From Holophagales bacterium (GTDB taxonomy: Bacteria > Acidobacteriota > Thermoanaerobaculia > Multivoradales > Multivoraceae): DNA of 64,000 nucleotides. Positions within the stretch are counted from its first letter, which is position 1, and every line of letters begins with the position of its first letter. The DNA lies in the NCBI GenBank assembly GCA_009845425.1, contig VXZQ01000003.1:62001-126000 (forward strand), written 5' to 3'. The notes below the pieces were generated by a model, which did not search any database, was not told the DNA's origin, and saw nothing but the letters and a program-made list of their open reading frames with translations. Shown in pieces: positions 43,686 to 53,348 of this stretch. Both the position numbers and the translations under genes were made by a program.

Positions 43686-44432
43686 TCAGTGGGAGGCGCG
43701 GGCGCCGCCGTCGACCCGCACGACCGCATCGGCCGGCAGGGCCTCGACCAGCGCCGCCAGGGCGAGATCCGCGGCGCTGCGGCTCCGGCTGTCGACGGTC
43801 AGCTTGACCCGGTAGTCCCCGTCCATCACCGGGTAACTGCCGATGTCGACGTCGTCGTGGGCGTCGACGACGCGGTCGAGCAGTTCCGCGATGTCGGTCT
43901 CCCGGCAGGATGTGTACACCGCCCGGCAGTAGAACCGGCGACCGGCCGCCAGACGGGAGCGCAGCATCGGCAGTTTCATGCGGAAGATCCGCGGCACGCC
44001 CGGCAGCACGTACACGTTCTCCATGACGACGGACGGCCAGGGCACGTCGGGCGTGCTGACGAGCTCGGCACCTTCGGGCACGTCGGCCATTCGCAGGTGA
44101 CCCTCGGTGCAACGCTCGCCAACCATTTCGCGGATCTTCGCCACCAGTTCGGGAGAACGGACCAGCGGCCTCTGAAACGCCTCCGCGACCGCCCTGAGGG
44201 TGACGTCGTCGTGGGTCGGCCCGACGCCGCCGCTCGTGATCAGGTAGTCGAACCGACCGCGCAACCGGCGGATGTCGGCCGCGATTCCGGCCACGTCGTC
44301 CGGACAGACGACCACTCTCCGGAGTTCGATCCCGAGATCGAACAATTCTCTGGCCAGGAGGTTCAGGTTCGCTTCCTCGACCTTGCCGTTCAGGATCTCG
44401 TTTCCGATGATCAGAGCCCCGGCCGTCGGCAT
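43686..44432 (-). CDS. CinA-like MoCF-domain protein (competence/damage-inducible protein A N-terminal type)
   Basis: A 248-residue protein with the molybdopterin-binding-like fold of CinA, in which the family hydrolyses ADP-ribose or related pyrophosphates. Signatures are ALIIGNEILNGKVEEAN, TSGGVGPTHDDVT and VYVLPGVPRIFRMKL. It lacks the C-terminal PncC (NMN deamidase) domain of full CinA, so it is the stand-alone form. It lies 18 nt after the crotonase gene and 28 nt before the M16 gene. A TAAGCT box lies 6 nt before the ATG. Confidence 0.87.
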   Translation of the reverse strand: MPTAGALIIGNEILNGKVEEANLNLLARELFDLGIELRRVVVCPDDVAGIAADIRRLRGRFDYLITSGGVGPTHDDVTLRAVAEAFQRPLVRSPELVAKIREMVGERCTEGHLRMADVPEGAELVSTPDVPWPSVVMENVYVLPGVPRIFRMKLPMLRSRLAAGRRFYCRAVYTSCRETDIAELLDRVVDAHDDVDIGSYPVMDGDYRVKLTVDSRSRSAADLALAALVEALPADAVVRVDGGARASH

Positions 44433-44438
44433 CGCGCA

Positions 44439-44444
44439 AGCTTA
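44439..44444 (-). promoter_or_regulatory. TANNNT box before the CinA-like gene
   Basis: TAAGCT on the minus strand lies 6 nt before the ATG at 44432, the tightest spacing in the window and ideal for a transcript starting at the A of ATG. Confidence 0.42.
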
Positions 44445-44450
44445 CTCTCG

Positions 44451-45242
44451 TTACCGACCCGCGAAACGCGGCGACCGACGCTCGCTGAGCGCCTGCACAC
44501 CCTCGCGCGCGTCGGCGGTACGGAAGGTGACATCCTGCTCAGCGCTCTCTAACTCGAGCGCTTCCTCGATGTCCCGATCGAACGTGCCCCGCAGGGTCCG
44601 CTTCGTCGCCTTGACCGCGACCGGGCCAGCGGCGGCGATCTCGAACGCCAGGTCCTCGACCACCTGGTCGAAGTCCTCGTCCGCCTCGCGGCTGGCGATC
44701 CCCCACTCGACCGCCGTCGCCGCGTCAATCAGGCGGCCGCTGTAGAGAAGCTCGGCGGCCCGCGCGGGGCCGGTCAGGCGCGGCAGGGTCCAGGTCGCGG
44801 CCATCCCAGGGTGAATCCCGAGCTTCACGAAGGTCATTCCCACCCGGGCGCCGGTCCTGATCACCCGCATGTCGGCGCCCAGCGCGAAACAGAGGCCGGC
44901 GCCGATCGCGTGGCCGTTGATCGCGGCGATCGACGGCGCCTCGAGGTCGCGGACCGAGAGGTAGAGACGGTAGAAGTTCGCTCCGCCTCCAAGTCCCGGG
45001 CCGGCGTCTCGATCCTCGCTAACCTCCTCCTGGATGCTCTTGAGACTGCCGCCGGCGCTGAAGGCGCGGCCGGCGCCACGCACGATCACCACCCGCGTCC
45101 CTTCACGCGCGTTGATCTCCGCCACCGCCTCCCGGACTTCGGCCCCCATCGCCGGAGTCATCGCGTTGAGCCGCGTCGGATCGTTCAGGGTCAACCGCGC
45201 AATGGGTCCGTCGTGGGACAGCAGGACGTACTTGCGGTTCAT
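44451..45242 (-). CDS. Enoyl-CoA hydratase/isomerase (crotonase) family protein
   Basis: A 263-residue crotonase-fold protein. The CoA-binding and oxyanion regions are present: GRAFSAGGSLKSI and AAINGHAIGAGL. By my reading both positions that carry the catalytic Glu in hydratases are changed: Phe in GAGLCFALGAD (normally GGGCELA) and Phe in GMTFVKLGIHPG (normally FGxPE). A true hydratase is therefore doubtful; an isomerase, hydrolase or another crotonase-family reaction is possible. It has a perfect Shine-Dalgarno sequence (AAGGAGGT) about 8 nt before ATG 45242. It heads the minus-strand run toward the CinA-like and M16 genes and diverges from nfuA. Confidence 0.85.
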   Translation of the reverse strand: MNRKYVLLSHDGPIARLTLNDPTRLNAMTPAMGAEVREAVAEINAREGTRVVIVRGAGRAFSAGGSLKSIQEEVSEDRDAGPGLGGGANFYRLYLSVRDLEAPSIAAINGHAIGAGLCFALGADMRVIRTGARVGMTFVKLGIHPGMAATWTLPRLTGPARAAELLYSGRLIDAATAVEWGIASREADEDFDQVVEDLAFEIAAAGPVAVKATKRTLRGTFDRDIEEALELESAEQDVTFRTADAREGVQALSERRSPRFAGR

Positions 45243-45261
45243 GGAACAGGACCTCCTTCGG

Positions 45262-45267
45262 TAAGAT
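45262..45267 (+). promoter_or_regulatory. TANNNT box deciding the nfuA start
   Basis: TAAGAT contains the first candidate ATG (45266) and lies 7 nt before the second one (45275). It makes 45275 the likelier start, since a promoter core cannot also be the start codon of its own leaderless message. Confidence 0.38.
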
Positions 45268-45274
45268 GCGGCGC

Positions 45275-45841
45275 ATGCTAACGATCACCGAACTGGCGCA
45301 GAAACAGGTGGCGGAAGCGATGAAGTCCGAAGAGCGCGACGACCTGGCGCTCCGGATCGCGATCACCGGCCGCAGCGGCGGCGGCTTCCGCTACCAGATG
45401 GACCTGGTCGGCCTGGACGAGACGAGGCCGGACGACGAGGTCGTCGAACTCGACGCCTTCAAGGTATACGTGGACTCCGAAAGCGCGCCGGATCTCAGCG
45501 GCGCCACCGTCGACTTTGTGACCCGGCTCTCGGAGAGCGGCTTCAAGTTCGACAACCCCAACTCGGTCTGGGGCGATGGAATCGCCGCCGATGTACAGCG
45601 CGTCCTCGATGAACAGATCAACCCGCAAATCGCCGCGCACGGCGGCTTCGTCACCTTGCTCGAGGTCAAGGACGAGACCGCCTACATCACGATGGGCGGG
45701 GGCTGCCAGGGATGCGGCATGGCCGACTACACGCTCAAGCAGGGCGTCGAGCAGGCCATCGTGGAAGCCGTGCCGGCCGTGCAGCGCGTCCTCGACACGA
45801 CGGACCACGCCGCCGGCACGAACCCCTACTACGCGCCGTAG
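45275..45841 (+). CDS. nfuA: NfuA-like Fe-S cluster carrier (A-type domain plus NifU domain)
   Basis: A 188-residue scaffold/carrier for iron-sulfur clusters. The N-terminal half (about 1-100) has the A-type (IscA/HesB) fold, beginning LTITELAQKQVAEAMK, but lacks the three Cys ligands; this degenerate state is normal in NfuA. The C-terminal NifU domain (about 105-180) has GGFVTLLEVKD and the cluster-binding C-Q-G-C-G-M. It lies 149 nt upstream of the Na+-NQR operon, whose NqrF and NqrD/E need iron-sulfur or iron centres, so proximity may matter. ATG 45266 would add Met-Arg-Arg; I prefer 45275. Confidence 0.9.
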   Translation: MLTITELAQKQVAEAMKSEERDDLALRIAITGRSGGGFRYQMDLVGLDETRPDDEVVELDAFKVYVDSESAPDLSGATVDFVTRLSESGFKFDNPNSVWGDGIAADVQRVLDEQINPQIAAHGGFVTLLEVKDETAYITMGGGCQGCGMADYTLKQGVEQAIVEAVPAVQRVLDTTDHAAGTNPYYAP

Positions 45842-45876
45842 CAGAGGGACCCGGGAGCCGGCGCCGTCGTCCCGTA

Positions 45877-45905
45877 TTGCCCATCCCCTACCGTTGTGGA
45901 ATAGT
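45877..45905 (+). promoter_or_regulatory. Weak possible promoter for the nqr operon
   Basis: TTGCCC (45877-45882), a 17-nt spacer, and AATAGT (45900-45905) form a weak sigma-70-like pair about 85 nt before nqrA. The rest of the 149-nt gap shows no clear structure. Offered only as a candidate. Confidence 0.22.
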
Positions 45906-45990
45906 CCCTCACTGGTCGAGCGACGCGTTCCGATTCGCCTTCGCTCGCCGCACTAGAGCTCGATCGCCGAAATAGAGCACGTCACGATCG

Positions 45991-47433
45991 ATGGGCACGT
46001 ACCGTTTCAGGCGGGGATTGAGCCTGCCCATCGCCGGCGCTCCGGAACAGGTGCTTGACGACGCCGCGGCTCCCGGCACCGCGGCAGTCAGCGCCGCCGA
46101 CTACCCGGGCATGAAGCCGGCGATGCACGTCGGGCCGGGAGATCCGGTGCAGCGTGGCCAGCTCCTCTTCGAAGACCGCAAGCAGCCCGGCGTTCGTTTC
46201 ACCTCTCCCGCCGCGGGCACGGTAACGGCCGTGAACCGCGGCGCCAAGCGGGCGTTGATTTCGGTCGTGGTGAGAGTGGATCCCTCCGACCAGACGGGCT
46301 CCAGCGGGGCCGGAGTCGGTTTCGCCAGCTACACCGGAAGACACCCGAGCGCTCTCTCCCGCGGGGAAGTGCAGGCGTTGCTGGTGGAATCCGGGGACTG
46401 GGTCGCCCTGCGCGCGCGCCCCTTCGGACGCACCGCCGCCGTCGACTCGGTACCGAAGTCGATCTTCGTCAACGCGATGAACACGGAACCGTTCGCACCC
46501 GCCGCCGACCGGATCGTCGAAGGGCGGGCAGGCGATCTCCAGCGTGGGGTCGCCGCACTGGCCCGGCTGACGGACGGACCCGTGTATCTCTGCCGCGCGC
46601 CCGGCACCCTCCCCGGTGTCGAGACGAACGAATCGCTGCGGGTCGAGGAGTTCGCCGGCCCGCATCCAGCCGGCGCCGCCGGGCTGCACATCCACACCCT
46701 CGACCCGGTCAACCGCAACAAGCTGGTCTGGCAGATCGGACTCCAGGACACCCTCGCCATCGGCCGGCTGTTCGCGACCGGCGAAGCCGACGTCCAGCGC
46801 GTCGTGGCGCTGGCGGGGCCCCCGGTCGGGAGACCCAGGCTCCTGCGCACGCGGCTGGGCGCCTCGCTCGCCGATCTGACGCGTGGCGAGGTCGCCGTGT
46901 TGTTGGAGGGCGCCGAAGGCGCCGAGGGAAGGAGCGCGCAAGGCCTCCCGGAGGGCGCGGTGCGCGTCATCAGCGGTTCGCCGCTCAGCGGGCGCACCGC
47001 GATCGGCGAGAACGCGCCGGCCGATCTCCACGGCTACCTGGGACGCTTTCACGACACGGTCTCGGTGCTCGAGGACGACCACGGCCGCCACTTCCTGGGC
47101 TGGCTCAACCCCGGTTTCGGCGCCTTCTCCCGCGCCCGCGCCTTCGCTTCCTCGCTGCTGCCGCGCCGGTCGTTCGCGATGACCACGACCACGCACGGCT
47201 CGCCGCGCGCGATCGTGCCCATCGGCCTCTACGAGAGCGTCTTTCCCTGGGACCTGCAGCCGACCTTCCTGCTCAAGTCGCTGGTGGCCGGCGACATCGA
47301 GCGGGCCGAGGAACTCGGCTGCCTGGAGCTGCTGGAGGAAGACCTGGCGCTCTGCACCTTTGTCTGCCCGGGCAAGACGGAGTACGGGCCGTACCTCCGC
47401 GACGCCCTCGAGCTGATCGAGAAAGAAGGCTAG
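45991..47433 (+). CDS. nqrA: Na+-translocating NADH:quinone reductase subunit A
   Basis: A 480-residue cytoplasmic-side subunit of Na+-NQR, the Na+ pump that oxidises NADH and reduces quinone. The N-terminus FRRGLSLPIAGAPEQ, the barrel-hybrid segment MKPAMHVGPGDPVQRGQLLFEDR, and the C-terminal LGCLELLEEDLALCTFVCPGKTEYG are typical. Length is slightly above Vibrio NqrA (about 446). A hydrophilic insertion around 100-110 (DQTGSSGAGV) is not usual. First gene of nqrABCDEF; nqrB follows after 6 nt. Confidence 0.94.
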   Translation: MGTYRFRRGLSLPIAGAPEQVLDDAAAPGTAAVSAADYPGMKPAMHVGPGDPVQRGQLLFEDRKQPGVRFTSPAAGTVTAVNRGAKRALISVVVRVDPSDQTGSSGAGVGFASYTGRHPSALSRGEVQALLVESGDWVALRARPFGRTAAVDSVPKSIFVNAMNTEPFAPAADRIVEGRAGDLQRGVAALARLTDGPVYLCRAPGTLPGVETNESLRVEEFAGPHPAGAAGLHIHTLDPVNRNKLVWQIGLQDTLAIGRLFATGEADVQRVVALAGPPVGRPRLLRTRLGASLADLTRGEVAVLLEGAEGAEGRSAQGLPEGAVRVISGSPLSGRTAIGENAPADLHGYLGRFHDTVSVLEDDHGRHFLGWLNPGFGAFSRARAFASSLLPRRSFAMTTTTHGSPRAIVPIGLYESVFPWDLQPTFLLKSLVAGDIERAEELGCLELLEEDLALCTFVCPGKTEYGPYLRDALELIEKEG

Positions 47434-47439
47434 GCACAC

Positions 47440-48699
47440 ATGAAGCTGCTGCGCCGGATTCTCGACAAGCAGGCCCGCCACTTCGAACCGGGTGGCAGGT
47501 TCGAGCGCTTCTACCCCCTGTACGAAGCGCCGGACACCTTCCTGTACACGCCGGGCAAGACGACGACCGGCGCCGCCCATGTGCGCGACGCGCTGGACCT
47601 GAAGCGCCTGATGATGACCGTCGTCGTGGCGCTGGTGCCCTGCGTCCTGATGGCGATGTGGAACACGGGCCGTCAGATCCACGTCGCCGTCGCCGGCGGC
47701 GCGGCGCCGCTCGCGAACTGGCGCACCGACGCGATGGAGATGCTCGGACTGTCGTTCGACGCTTCCAGCCTGCTGGCCAACACGGTCCACGGAGCGCTGT
47801 ACTACGTGCCGGTCCTGGTCGTGACCTTCGCCGTCGGCGGCGCATGGGAGGGCCTGTTCGCCGTCGTCCGGCGGCACGACGTGAACGAGGGCTTTCTGGT
47901 CACCGGCATGCTCTTCCCCCTGGTGCTGCCGCCGACGATCCCGCTGTGGCAGGTCGCGGTCGGCATCAGCTTCGGGGTCGTCGTCGGCAAGGAGATCTTC
48001 GGCGGTACGGGCTACAACGTCCTGAACCCGGCTCTGACGGCGCGGGTCTTCCTGTTCTTCGCCTATCCGGCCCAGATCTCGGGCGACGCCGTGTGGATCG
48101 CTGCGGGCACGTCGTCGGCACCAGATGGCTACAGCGGCGCCACGGCGCTCGGCGAGATCGCGGTGCTTGAGCCCGTCGAGGGCTCCGACGCGCCGCTGGA
48201 CGGACTGAGCGCCATCGAGGGCAAGGTCTCCTGGATGCAGGCCTTTCTCGGCGACATTCCGGGATCGATGGGCGAGACCTCCGCGCTGGCCTGCCTGATC
48301 GGCGCGGCGATTCTGATCGCGACCGGCATCGGTTCCTGGCGGATCATGGTCGCGGCGACGGCCGGCACGGCGGCGATCTCCCTGCTGCTCAACCTCATCG
48401 CGTCGCCGACCAACGCGATGCTCTCGGTCCCCTTCCACTGGCACCTCGTGCTCGGCGGCTGGGCCTTCGGCATCGTCTTCATGGCTACGGACCCGGTGAG
48501 CGCCGCGCAGACGAACCGGGGACGCTACATCTACGGCTTCCTGGTCGGCGTGCTGGCCGTCCTGATCCGCACGATCAACCCCGCCTTCCCGGAAGGCGTG
48601 ATGCTCGGCATCCTGTTCATGAACCTGTTCGCGCCCCTGATCGACCACTACGTGCTGAAGGCGAACATCAAGCGCCGCCAGGCGCGCTACGCGCAATAG
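47440..48699 (+). CDS. nqrB: Na+-translocating NADH:quinone reductase subunit B
   Basis: A 419-residue integral membrane subunit with about 10 helices. The covalent FMN site is visible: D229-G-Y-S-G-A-T235, with T235 the expected phosphoester anchor (Thr236 in Vibrio cholerae). Other conserved parts are [22 protein letters not shown] and [23 protein letters not shown] attachment needs ApbE, which is encoded at 52287-53324. The C-terminal basic tail ([13 protein letters not shown]) is cytoplasmic. Confidence 0.96.
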   Translation: MKLLRRILDKQARHFEPGGRFERFYPLYEAPDTFLYTPGKTTTGAAHVRDALDLKRLMMTVVVALVPCVLMAMWNTGRQIHVAVAGGAAPLANWRTDAMEMLGLSFDASSLLANTVHGALYYVPVLVVTFAVGGAWEGLFAVVRRHDVNEGFLVTGMLFPLVLPPTIPLWQVAVGISFGVVVGKEIFGGTGYNVLNPALTARVFLFFAYPAQISGDAVWIAAGTSSAPDGYSGATALGEIAVLEPVEGSDAPLDGLSAIEGKVSWMQAFLGDIPGSMGETSALACLIGAAILIATGIGSWRIMVAATAGTAAISLLLNLIASPTNAMLSVPFHWHLVLGGWAFGIVFMATDPVSAAQTNRGRYIYGFLVGVLAVLIRTINPAFPEGVMLGILFMNLFAPLIDHYVLKANIKRRQARYAQ

Positions 48700-48725
48700 A
48701 CTTCGTTCCACCGGCGGAACTCCCC

Positions 48726-49505
48726 ATGGCAAACCGACAGGCCACCGGCTACACCCTTCTGTTCGCGACCGCGATCTGCATCGTGTGCGGGATCCTCGTG
48801 TCTTCCTTCGCGGTCAGCCTGGAGGATCTCCAGGACGAGAACATCGCCCTCGACAAGCAGAAGCGGGTCCTGGAGGCCGTGGGCCTGCTCCAGCCCGGCG
48901 AGTCGATCGATGAGGCGCAGGTCGCCGAGCGCTTCGAGCCGATCGAGCCGGTGCTCATCGAGCTCAGTTCGGGTGAGCCGGTGGACGGCGACACGGCGAC
49001 GTTCGACCAGCAGCGCCGCGCCCGGGATCCCACCACCAGCGCCGAAGCCCCCGACAACCTGGCCAGAGTCAAGCGCGTCCCGGATCGGGCTCTGCTCTAC
49101 GAGATGCGCGGCGACGGCGGAGAGCTCGAAATGATCGTGCTGCCGATCGAGGGGCTGGGACTTTGGGGAACCCTCTACGGCTTCCTGGCGCTCGACGCGG
49201 ACACGACGACCGTGCGTGGCATCACCTACTACCAGCACAAGGAGACGCCGGGCCTGGGCGGCGAAGTGGACAATCCGACCTGGAAGGACAAGTGGCCCGG
49301 GCGCAGGGCTTTCGACGACGAGGGCGAGGTTCGCCTGGCGGTGATCAAGGGCTTTGCCCCAAGCGCCGAGGAGGCCCCCTACCGCGTCGATGGTCTCGCC
49401 GGCGCGACGATCACCAGCAACGGGGTGACGAACATGCTCGAGTTCTGGCTCGGCGAGAACGGCTTCGAGCCCTACCTCAACCGGATCCGCGCGGAGGCCA
49501 ACTGA
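48726..49505 (+). CDS. nqrC: Na+-translocating NADH:quinone reductase subunit C
   Basis: A 259-residue subunit with one N-terminal helix (about 10-30) and a periplasmic domain that holds the second covalent FMN. The flavinylation motif reads D222-G-L-A-G-A-T228; the usual Ser before Gly is Ala here, while Thr228 is kept. [37 protein letters not shown] is split across the family core. The stop overlaps the nqrD ATG by one base. Confidence 0.95.
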   Translation: MANRQATGYTLLFATAICIVCGILVSSFAVSLEDLQDENIALDKQKRVLEAVGLLQPGESIDEAQVAERFEPIEPVLIELSSGEPVDGDTATFDQQRRARDPTTSAEAPDNLARVKRVPDRALLYEMRGDGGELEMIVLPIEGLGLWGTLYGFLALDADTTTVRGITYYQHKETPGLGGEVDNPTWKDKWPGRRAFDDEGEVRLAVIKGFAPSAEEAPYRVDGLAGATITSNGVTNMLEFWLGENGFEPYLNRIRAEAN

Positions 49506-50131
49506 TGGCTGTCAAGAAGAGCGAAGCGGCGCTCGACCCCCTCTTCAACAACAATCCGATCGCGCTCCAGGTGCTCGGCATCTGCTCGGCGCTGGCGGTG
49601 ACGACGAAGATGGAGACCTCGGTCGTCATGTGCGCGGCCGTCATCGGCGTGCTCACTCTCTCCAACCTGACGATCAGCCTGCTGCGGCATCAGATCCCGA
49701 ACAGCATCCGGATCATCGTCCAGTTGACCGTCATCGCATCGCTGGTCATCGTCACCGACCAGATCCTCAAGGCCTACGTGTTTGAGATCAGCAAGCAGCT
49801 CTCGGTGTTCGTCGGGCTGATCATCACGAACTGCATCATCATGGGGCGGGCGGAAGCCTTCGCGATGCAGAACCCGCCGTCCCTGGCCATCCTCGACGGC
49901 ATCGGCAACGGCATCGGCTACAGCGCGATCCTGATGGTCACGGCGTTCCTGCGCGAGTTGTTCGGTTCCGGGAAGCTCTACGGCTACACGGTTCTGCCCA
50001 CGGTCTCGGAAGGCGGCTGGTACCTGCCGAACGGCCTCATGCTGCTGTCTCCCGCCGCCTTCTTCATCATCGGCGGATTGATCTGGGCGCTACGGGTCTA
50101 CAAGCCCGCGCAAGTCGAGATGGACGGGTAG
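49505..50131 (+). CDS. nqrD: Na+-translocating NADH:quinone reductase subunit D
   Basis: A 208-residue membrane subunit with six helices, homologous to NqrE/RnfE. With NqrE it forms the inverted pair carrying the membrane iron centre. Typical segments: [39 protein letters not shown] and [14 protein letters not shown], with Cys near both half-helices ([17 protein letters not shown]) as expected for Fe binding. ATG 49505 overlaps the nqrC stop. Confidence 0.96.
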   Translation: MAVKKSEAALDPLFNNNPIALQVLGICSALAVTTKMETSVVMCAAVIGVLTLSNLTISLLRHQIPNSIRIIVQLTVIASLVIVTDQILKAYVFEISKQLSVFVGLIITNCIIMGRAEAFAMQNPPSLAILDGIGNGIGYSAILMVTAFLRELFGSGKLYGYTVLPTVSEGGWYLPNGLMLLSPAAFFIIGGLIWALRVYKPAQVEMDG

Positions 50132-50143
50132 GGGGTCAGAACG

Positions 50144-50761
50144 ATGTTCGAGGAGTACCTGAACCTGGCCGTGAAGGCCATCTTCATCGAGAACATGGCC
50201 CTGACCTTCTTCCTGGGCATGTGTTCCTTCCTGGCAGTGTCGAAGAAGGTGGAGACCGCGATCGGCCTCGGCCTGGCGGTCATCTTCGTGCTCACGGTCA
50301 CCGTGCCCGCGAACAACCTGATCCAGACCTACCTCCTGAACGAAGGCGCCCTCGCCTGGATCAGCCCGGAGTTCGCCGGGGTCGACCTGACCTTCCTGAA
50401 CCTCCTCTGCTTCATCGGCACGATCGCCGCGATGGTCCAGCTCGTGGAGATGACGACAGACCGCTTCTTCCCCGCGCTGCACGCCACGCTGGGCATCTTC
50501 CTGCCCCTGATCGCGGTCAACTGCGCGATCCTGGGCGGTTCCCTGTTCATGGTCGAACGGGACTACGACTTCGGCGAGAGCGTCGTCTTCGGCCTGGGCA
50601 ACGGCATCGGCTGGTTCCTCGCCGTCGTCGCCCTGGCGTCCATCCGTGAGCGCCTGCGCTACAGCAACGTGCCCCACGGTCTGCGTGGCCTGGGCATGAC
50701 GTTCGTCATCACCGGGCTGATGGCGTTCGGCTTCATGGCCTTCGGGGGCATCCAACTGTGA
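50144..50761 (+). CDS. nqrE: Na+-translocating NADH:quinone reductase subunit E
   Basis: A 205-residue membrane subunit with six helices and the NqrE pattern: [23 protein letters not shown] and [16 protein letters not shown]. The Cys in FLGMCSF and in AVNCAILG correspond to the ligands that, with two from NqrD, hold the iron centre; NqrM is needed to assemble it in studied species. nqrF starts with a GTG overlapping the stop (GTGA). Confidence 0.96.
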   Translation: MFEEYLNLAVKAIFIENMALTFFLGMCSFLAVSKKVETAIGLGLAVIFVLTVTVPANNLIQTYLLNEGALAWISPEFAGVDLTFLNLLCFIGTIAAMVQLVEMTTDRFFPALHATLGIFLPLIAVNCAILGGSLFMVERDYDFGESVVFGLGNGIGWFLAVVALASIRERLRYSNVPHGLRGLGMTFVITGLMAFGFMAFGGIQL

Positions 50762-51975
50762 TCACAGTCGTCCTCGGGGTGACGATGTTCACCATCGTCA
50801 TTCTCGCCCTGGTCACGGTCCTGATGCAGGCCAAGGCGCGCCTCGTCGCCGGCGGCGAGGTGTCGATCCTCATCAACGAGGAGAAGACGCTGGCCGCCAC
50901 CACCGGCGGCACCCTGCTCGGCACCCTGGCCGAACACCAGATCTTCATCCCCTCCGCCTGCGGCGGCCAGGGCACCTGCGGCGTCTGCACCGTCGATGTC
51001 TTCGAGGGCGGTGGCGCCATGCTGCCGACCGAGAAGACACACATCAGCCGCCGCGAGGCGCGCGAGGGCTGCCGTCTGAGCTGCCAGGTCAAGATCAAGG
51101 AGGACATGAAGATCGGCATCCCGGCCGAGGTCTTCGGGGTCAAGAAGTGGCACTGCAAGGTGCGCTCGAACGAGAACGTCGCCACCTTCATCAAGGAACT
51201 CGTGCTGGAGCTGCCCGAGGGCGAGGAAGTGCCCTTCCGCGCCGGCGGCTACATCCAGATCGAGTGCCCGCCGCACGTCGTGAACTACAGTGATTTCACG
51301 GTCGAGGACGAGTACCACGACGACTGGGACCGCTTCAAGCTCTGGAATCTCGTCTCCAAGGTCGACGAGACGGTGATCCGCGCCTACTCGATGGCGAACT
51401 ACCCGGAAGAGAAGGGCGTCATCATGCTGAACGTCCGCGTGGCGACGCCGCCACCACGCGAGATGGACCTGCCGCCCGGCCAGATGTCGTCCTACATCTT
51501 CAACCTGAAGCCCGGCGACGACGTGACGATCGCCGGTCCCTTCGGCGAATTCTTCGCCAAGGACACGGAGGCCGAGATGGTGTTCGTCGGCGGCGGCGCC
51601 GGCATGGCGCCCATGCGCTCCCACATCTTCGACCAGTTCCGACGCATCCACACGAACCGCAAGGTGTCCTTCTGGTACGGCGCCCGTTCCTACCGCGAGG
51701 CCTTCTACATCGACCACTTCGACCGGATCGCGGAGGAGAACCCGAACTTCACCTGGCACCTGGCTCTCTCCGACCCGCTCGAGGAAGACAACTGGGACGG
51801 CTACACCGGCTTCATCCACCAGGTCCTGTACGACAACTACCTCAAGGACCACCCCGCCCCGGAAGACGTCGAGTACTACCTCTGCGGCCCCCCCCTGATG
51901 CTCCAGGCCTGCATGAAGATGCTCGACGACCTCGGCGTCGAGCCCGAGAACATCGCCTTCGACGATTTCGGCTGA
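50758..51975 (+). CDS. nqrF: Na+-translocating NADH:quinone reductase subunit F
   Basis: A 405-residue entry subunit that takes electrons from NADH. Order: one N-terminal helix (about 2-22), a 2Fe-2S ferredoxin domain with [12 protein letters not shown] and a downstream CRLSCQ (four Cys ligands), an FAD domain with R-A-Y-S-M-A-N-Y, and an NADH domain with [13 protein letters not shown] and [12 protein letters not shown]. Last of the six structural subunits. A structured 311-nt gap follows before apbE. Confidence 0.96.
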   Translation: MITVVLGVTMFTIVILALVTVLMQAKARLVAGGEVSILINEEKTLAATTGGTLLGTLAEHQIFIPSACGGQGTCGVCTVDVFEGGGAMLPTEKTHISRREAREGCRLSCQVKIKEDMKIGIPAEVFGVKKWHCKVRSNENVATFIKELVLELPEGEEVPFRAGGYIQIECPPHVVNYSDFTVEDEYHDDWDRFKLWNLVSKVDETVIRAYSMANYPEEKGVIMLNVRVATPPPREMDLPPGQMSSYIFNLKPGDDVTIAGPFGEFFAKDTEAEMVFVGGGAGMAPMRSHIFDQFRRIHTNRKVSFWYGARSYREAFYIDHFDRIAEENPNFTWHLALSDPLEEDNWDGYTGFIHQVLYDNYLKDHPAPEDVEYYLCGPPLMLQACMKMLDDLGVEPENIAFDDFG

Positions 51976-52029
51976 GGCCTGGGAATGCGCGGATGCGCAC
52001 GGCCGGGCTGAAGTTAGCGGTGGCACCCG

Positions 52030-52204
52030 CCTGGCGCGGGTCCGGAGAGAGGGGTCCCAGGTGCCGCGAGCGCTTGCTCGGAGAATGGACGGGGGAGCGC
52101 TCGCTTCACTCCGCTCGCTCCGGTTGGGTGTCGCCGGACGAGGGGACGCCGGCCGTCGCTCGCTGCGAGCCACCTGGGGCCCCTCCCTCCGGACCCGCGC
52201 CAGG
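52030..52204. repeat. Inverted-repeat element between nqrF and apbE
   Basis: Two 34-nt arms at 52030-52063 and 52171-52204 are inverted copies with 32 of 34 positions matching. The arms begin CCTGGCGCGGGTCCGGAG on one strand at each outer end. The 107-nt centre has further GAGCGCTCGC / GCTCGCT-type partial palindromes, so the whole 175 nt could fold into a long RNA stem or a DNA cruciform. No open frame with protein-like features lies inside. It fills most of the 311-nt gap 51976-52286 between nqrF and apbE. It may be a REP/MITE-like element or an mRNA stem that separates nqr from apbE expression. Confidence 0.75.
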
Positions 52205-52286
52205 CTGGAGGACATCTCGTCGCCGAGTCGCCCCGTCTGCACGAGCGTCGTCTCGGTCGAAGCGGGGATGGCAAGGAAGTCGGCGG

Positions 52287-53324
52287 GTGTTTGCCGTCCT
52301 CGCCGGTCTCGCGATCGGCTGTGCCCAGGCCGCCGAAGAAGTCGTGCTGCAGGGGCCGACGATGGGCACCTACTATCGGGTGCGCACGATCGCGGACTCT
52401 GGCGAGCGCGAAGCGATCCGGGCTCTCATCGAGCATCGACTCGATGCGGTTGACCGCGCGATGTCGACCTACCGAGTGGACTCGGAGATCTCGCGCTTCA
52501 ACCGGCTTGCGGCTGGCGAATCTCAAGTTCTCTCGGAGGAAACCTGGGCCGTCCTGGGGCTTGCCTGGCAGGTGCGCGAGGAGAGTCGTGGGGCCTTCGA
52601 TCCAACCGTGGGGCCACTGGTCGACGCCTGGGGGTTCGGTGCGCCCGGACGCAGTGCGGAGCCGACGGCTCCTCTCGATGACCAGCTGGCAGAGCTGCGT
52701 CGGGCGATCGGCGCGATCAAGCTGGACTCCGAGGACCGGCGAGTTCTCAAGCTCGAAGACGGAGCAGCTCTCGACTTGTCCGCCATCGCCAAGGGCTGGG
52801 CAGTCGATAGCGTTTCTGAGGCTCTGCTCAAAGCCGGTTACACCAATCACCTCGTCGAAGTCGGAGGCGAGATACGCACCGCCGGTCACAGCCCAGCCGG
52901 CGCCGCATGGCGTATCGCGATCGAACGACCGCCTGCTCGAGTGAGTGCTTCCGGACAAGGACCCGAAACGGAGGAGGCCGCCCAGCCCAACCTCCAGAGG
53001 ATCCTCCCCTTCACCGATGGATCCCTGGCGACGTCCGGCGACTACCGGAACTACTGGGAGCGCGACGGCGTGCGCTACTCCCACACGATCGACCCCCGCA
53101 CCGGCCGGCCGGTTGAACACGCCATCGCCTCGGCCAGCGTCTTCCACACGAGCTGCGCCGTCGCCGACGCCTACGCCACCGCCCTGATGGCCCTCGGCGC
53201 CGACGACGGTCTGCAGTGGGCCGACGACAAAGGCATCGCGGCCCTGCTCCTCGTCTATCGCGACGACACGCTGGAAGAACTCCCCAGCCGGGCGTTCCGC
53301 GACAGGTTCGGAGCCGCCGACTAG
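52287..53324 (+). CDS. apbE: FAD:protein FMN transferase
   Basis: A 345-residue flavin transferase that attaches FMN from FAD to Thr in NqrB and NqrC. The signal ends in a lipobox (LAIGC-AQ), so it is an exported lipoprotein. Family marks: GPTMGTYYRV, MSTYRVDSEISRFNR, FDPTVGPLVDAWGFG, DLSAIAKGWAVD, EVGGEIRTAGH, and a C-terminal YSHTIDPRTGRPV. I chose GTG 52287, with AAGGAAG about 8 nt upstream; the frame remains open back to 51993, but that part is the repeat element and contains no signal sequence. Its place after nqrABCDEF fits its substrates. Confidence 0.92.
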   Translation: MFAVLAGLAIGCAQAAEEVVLQGPTMGTYYRVRTIADSGEREAIRALIEHRLDAVDRAMSTYRVDSEISRFNRLAAGESQVLSEETWAVLGLAWQVREESRGAFDPTVGPLVDAWGFGAPGRSAEPTAPLDDQLAELRRAIGAIKLDSEDRRVLKLEDGAALDLSAIAKGWAVDSVSEALLKAGYTNHLVEVGGEIRTAGHSPAGAAWRIAIERPPARVSASGQGPETEEAAQPNLQRILPFTDGSLATSGDYRNYWERDGVRYSHTIDPRTGRPVEHAIASASVFHTSCAVADAYATALMALGADDGLQWADDKGIAALLLVYRDDTLEELPSRAFRDRFGAAD

Positions 53325-53348
53325 CGCGCAGCCCGACGCCCTCCAGCC

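Noticed and set aside
45982..48732. A 916-codon frame antisense to nqrA and nqrB
   Set aside because: No motif, and its composition mirrors the codons of the Na+-NQR genes; treated as a shadow.
51993..52286. Upstream extension of apbE through the repeat element
   Set aside because: It would place about 98 Arg/Pro/Ser-rich residues before an otherwise good lipoprotein signal; the GTG at 52287 with a nearby AAGGAAG is a better start.
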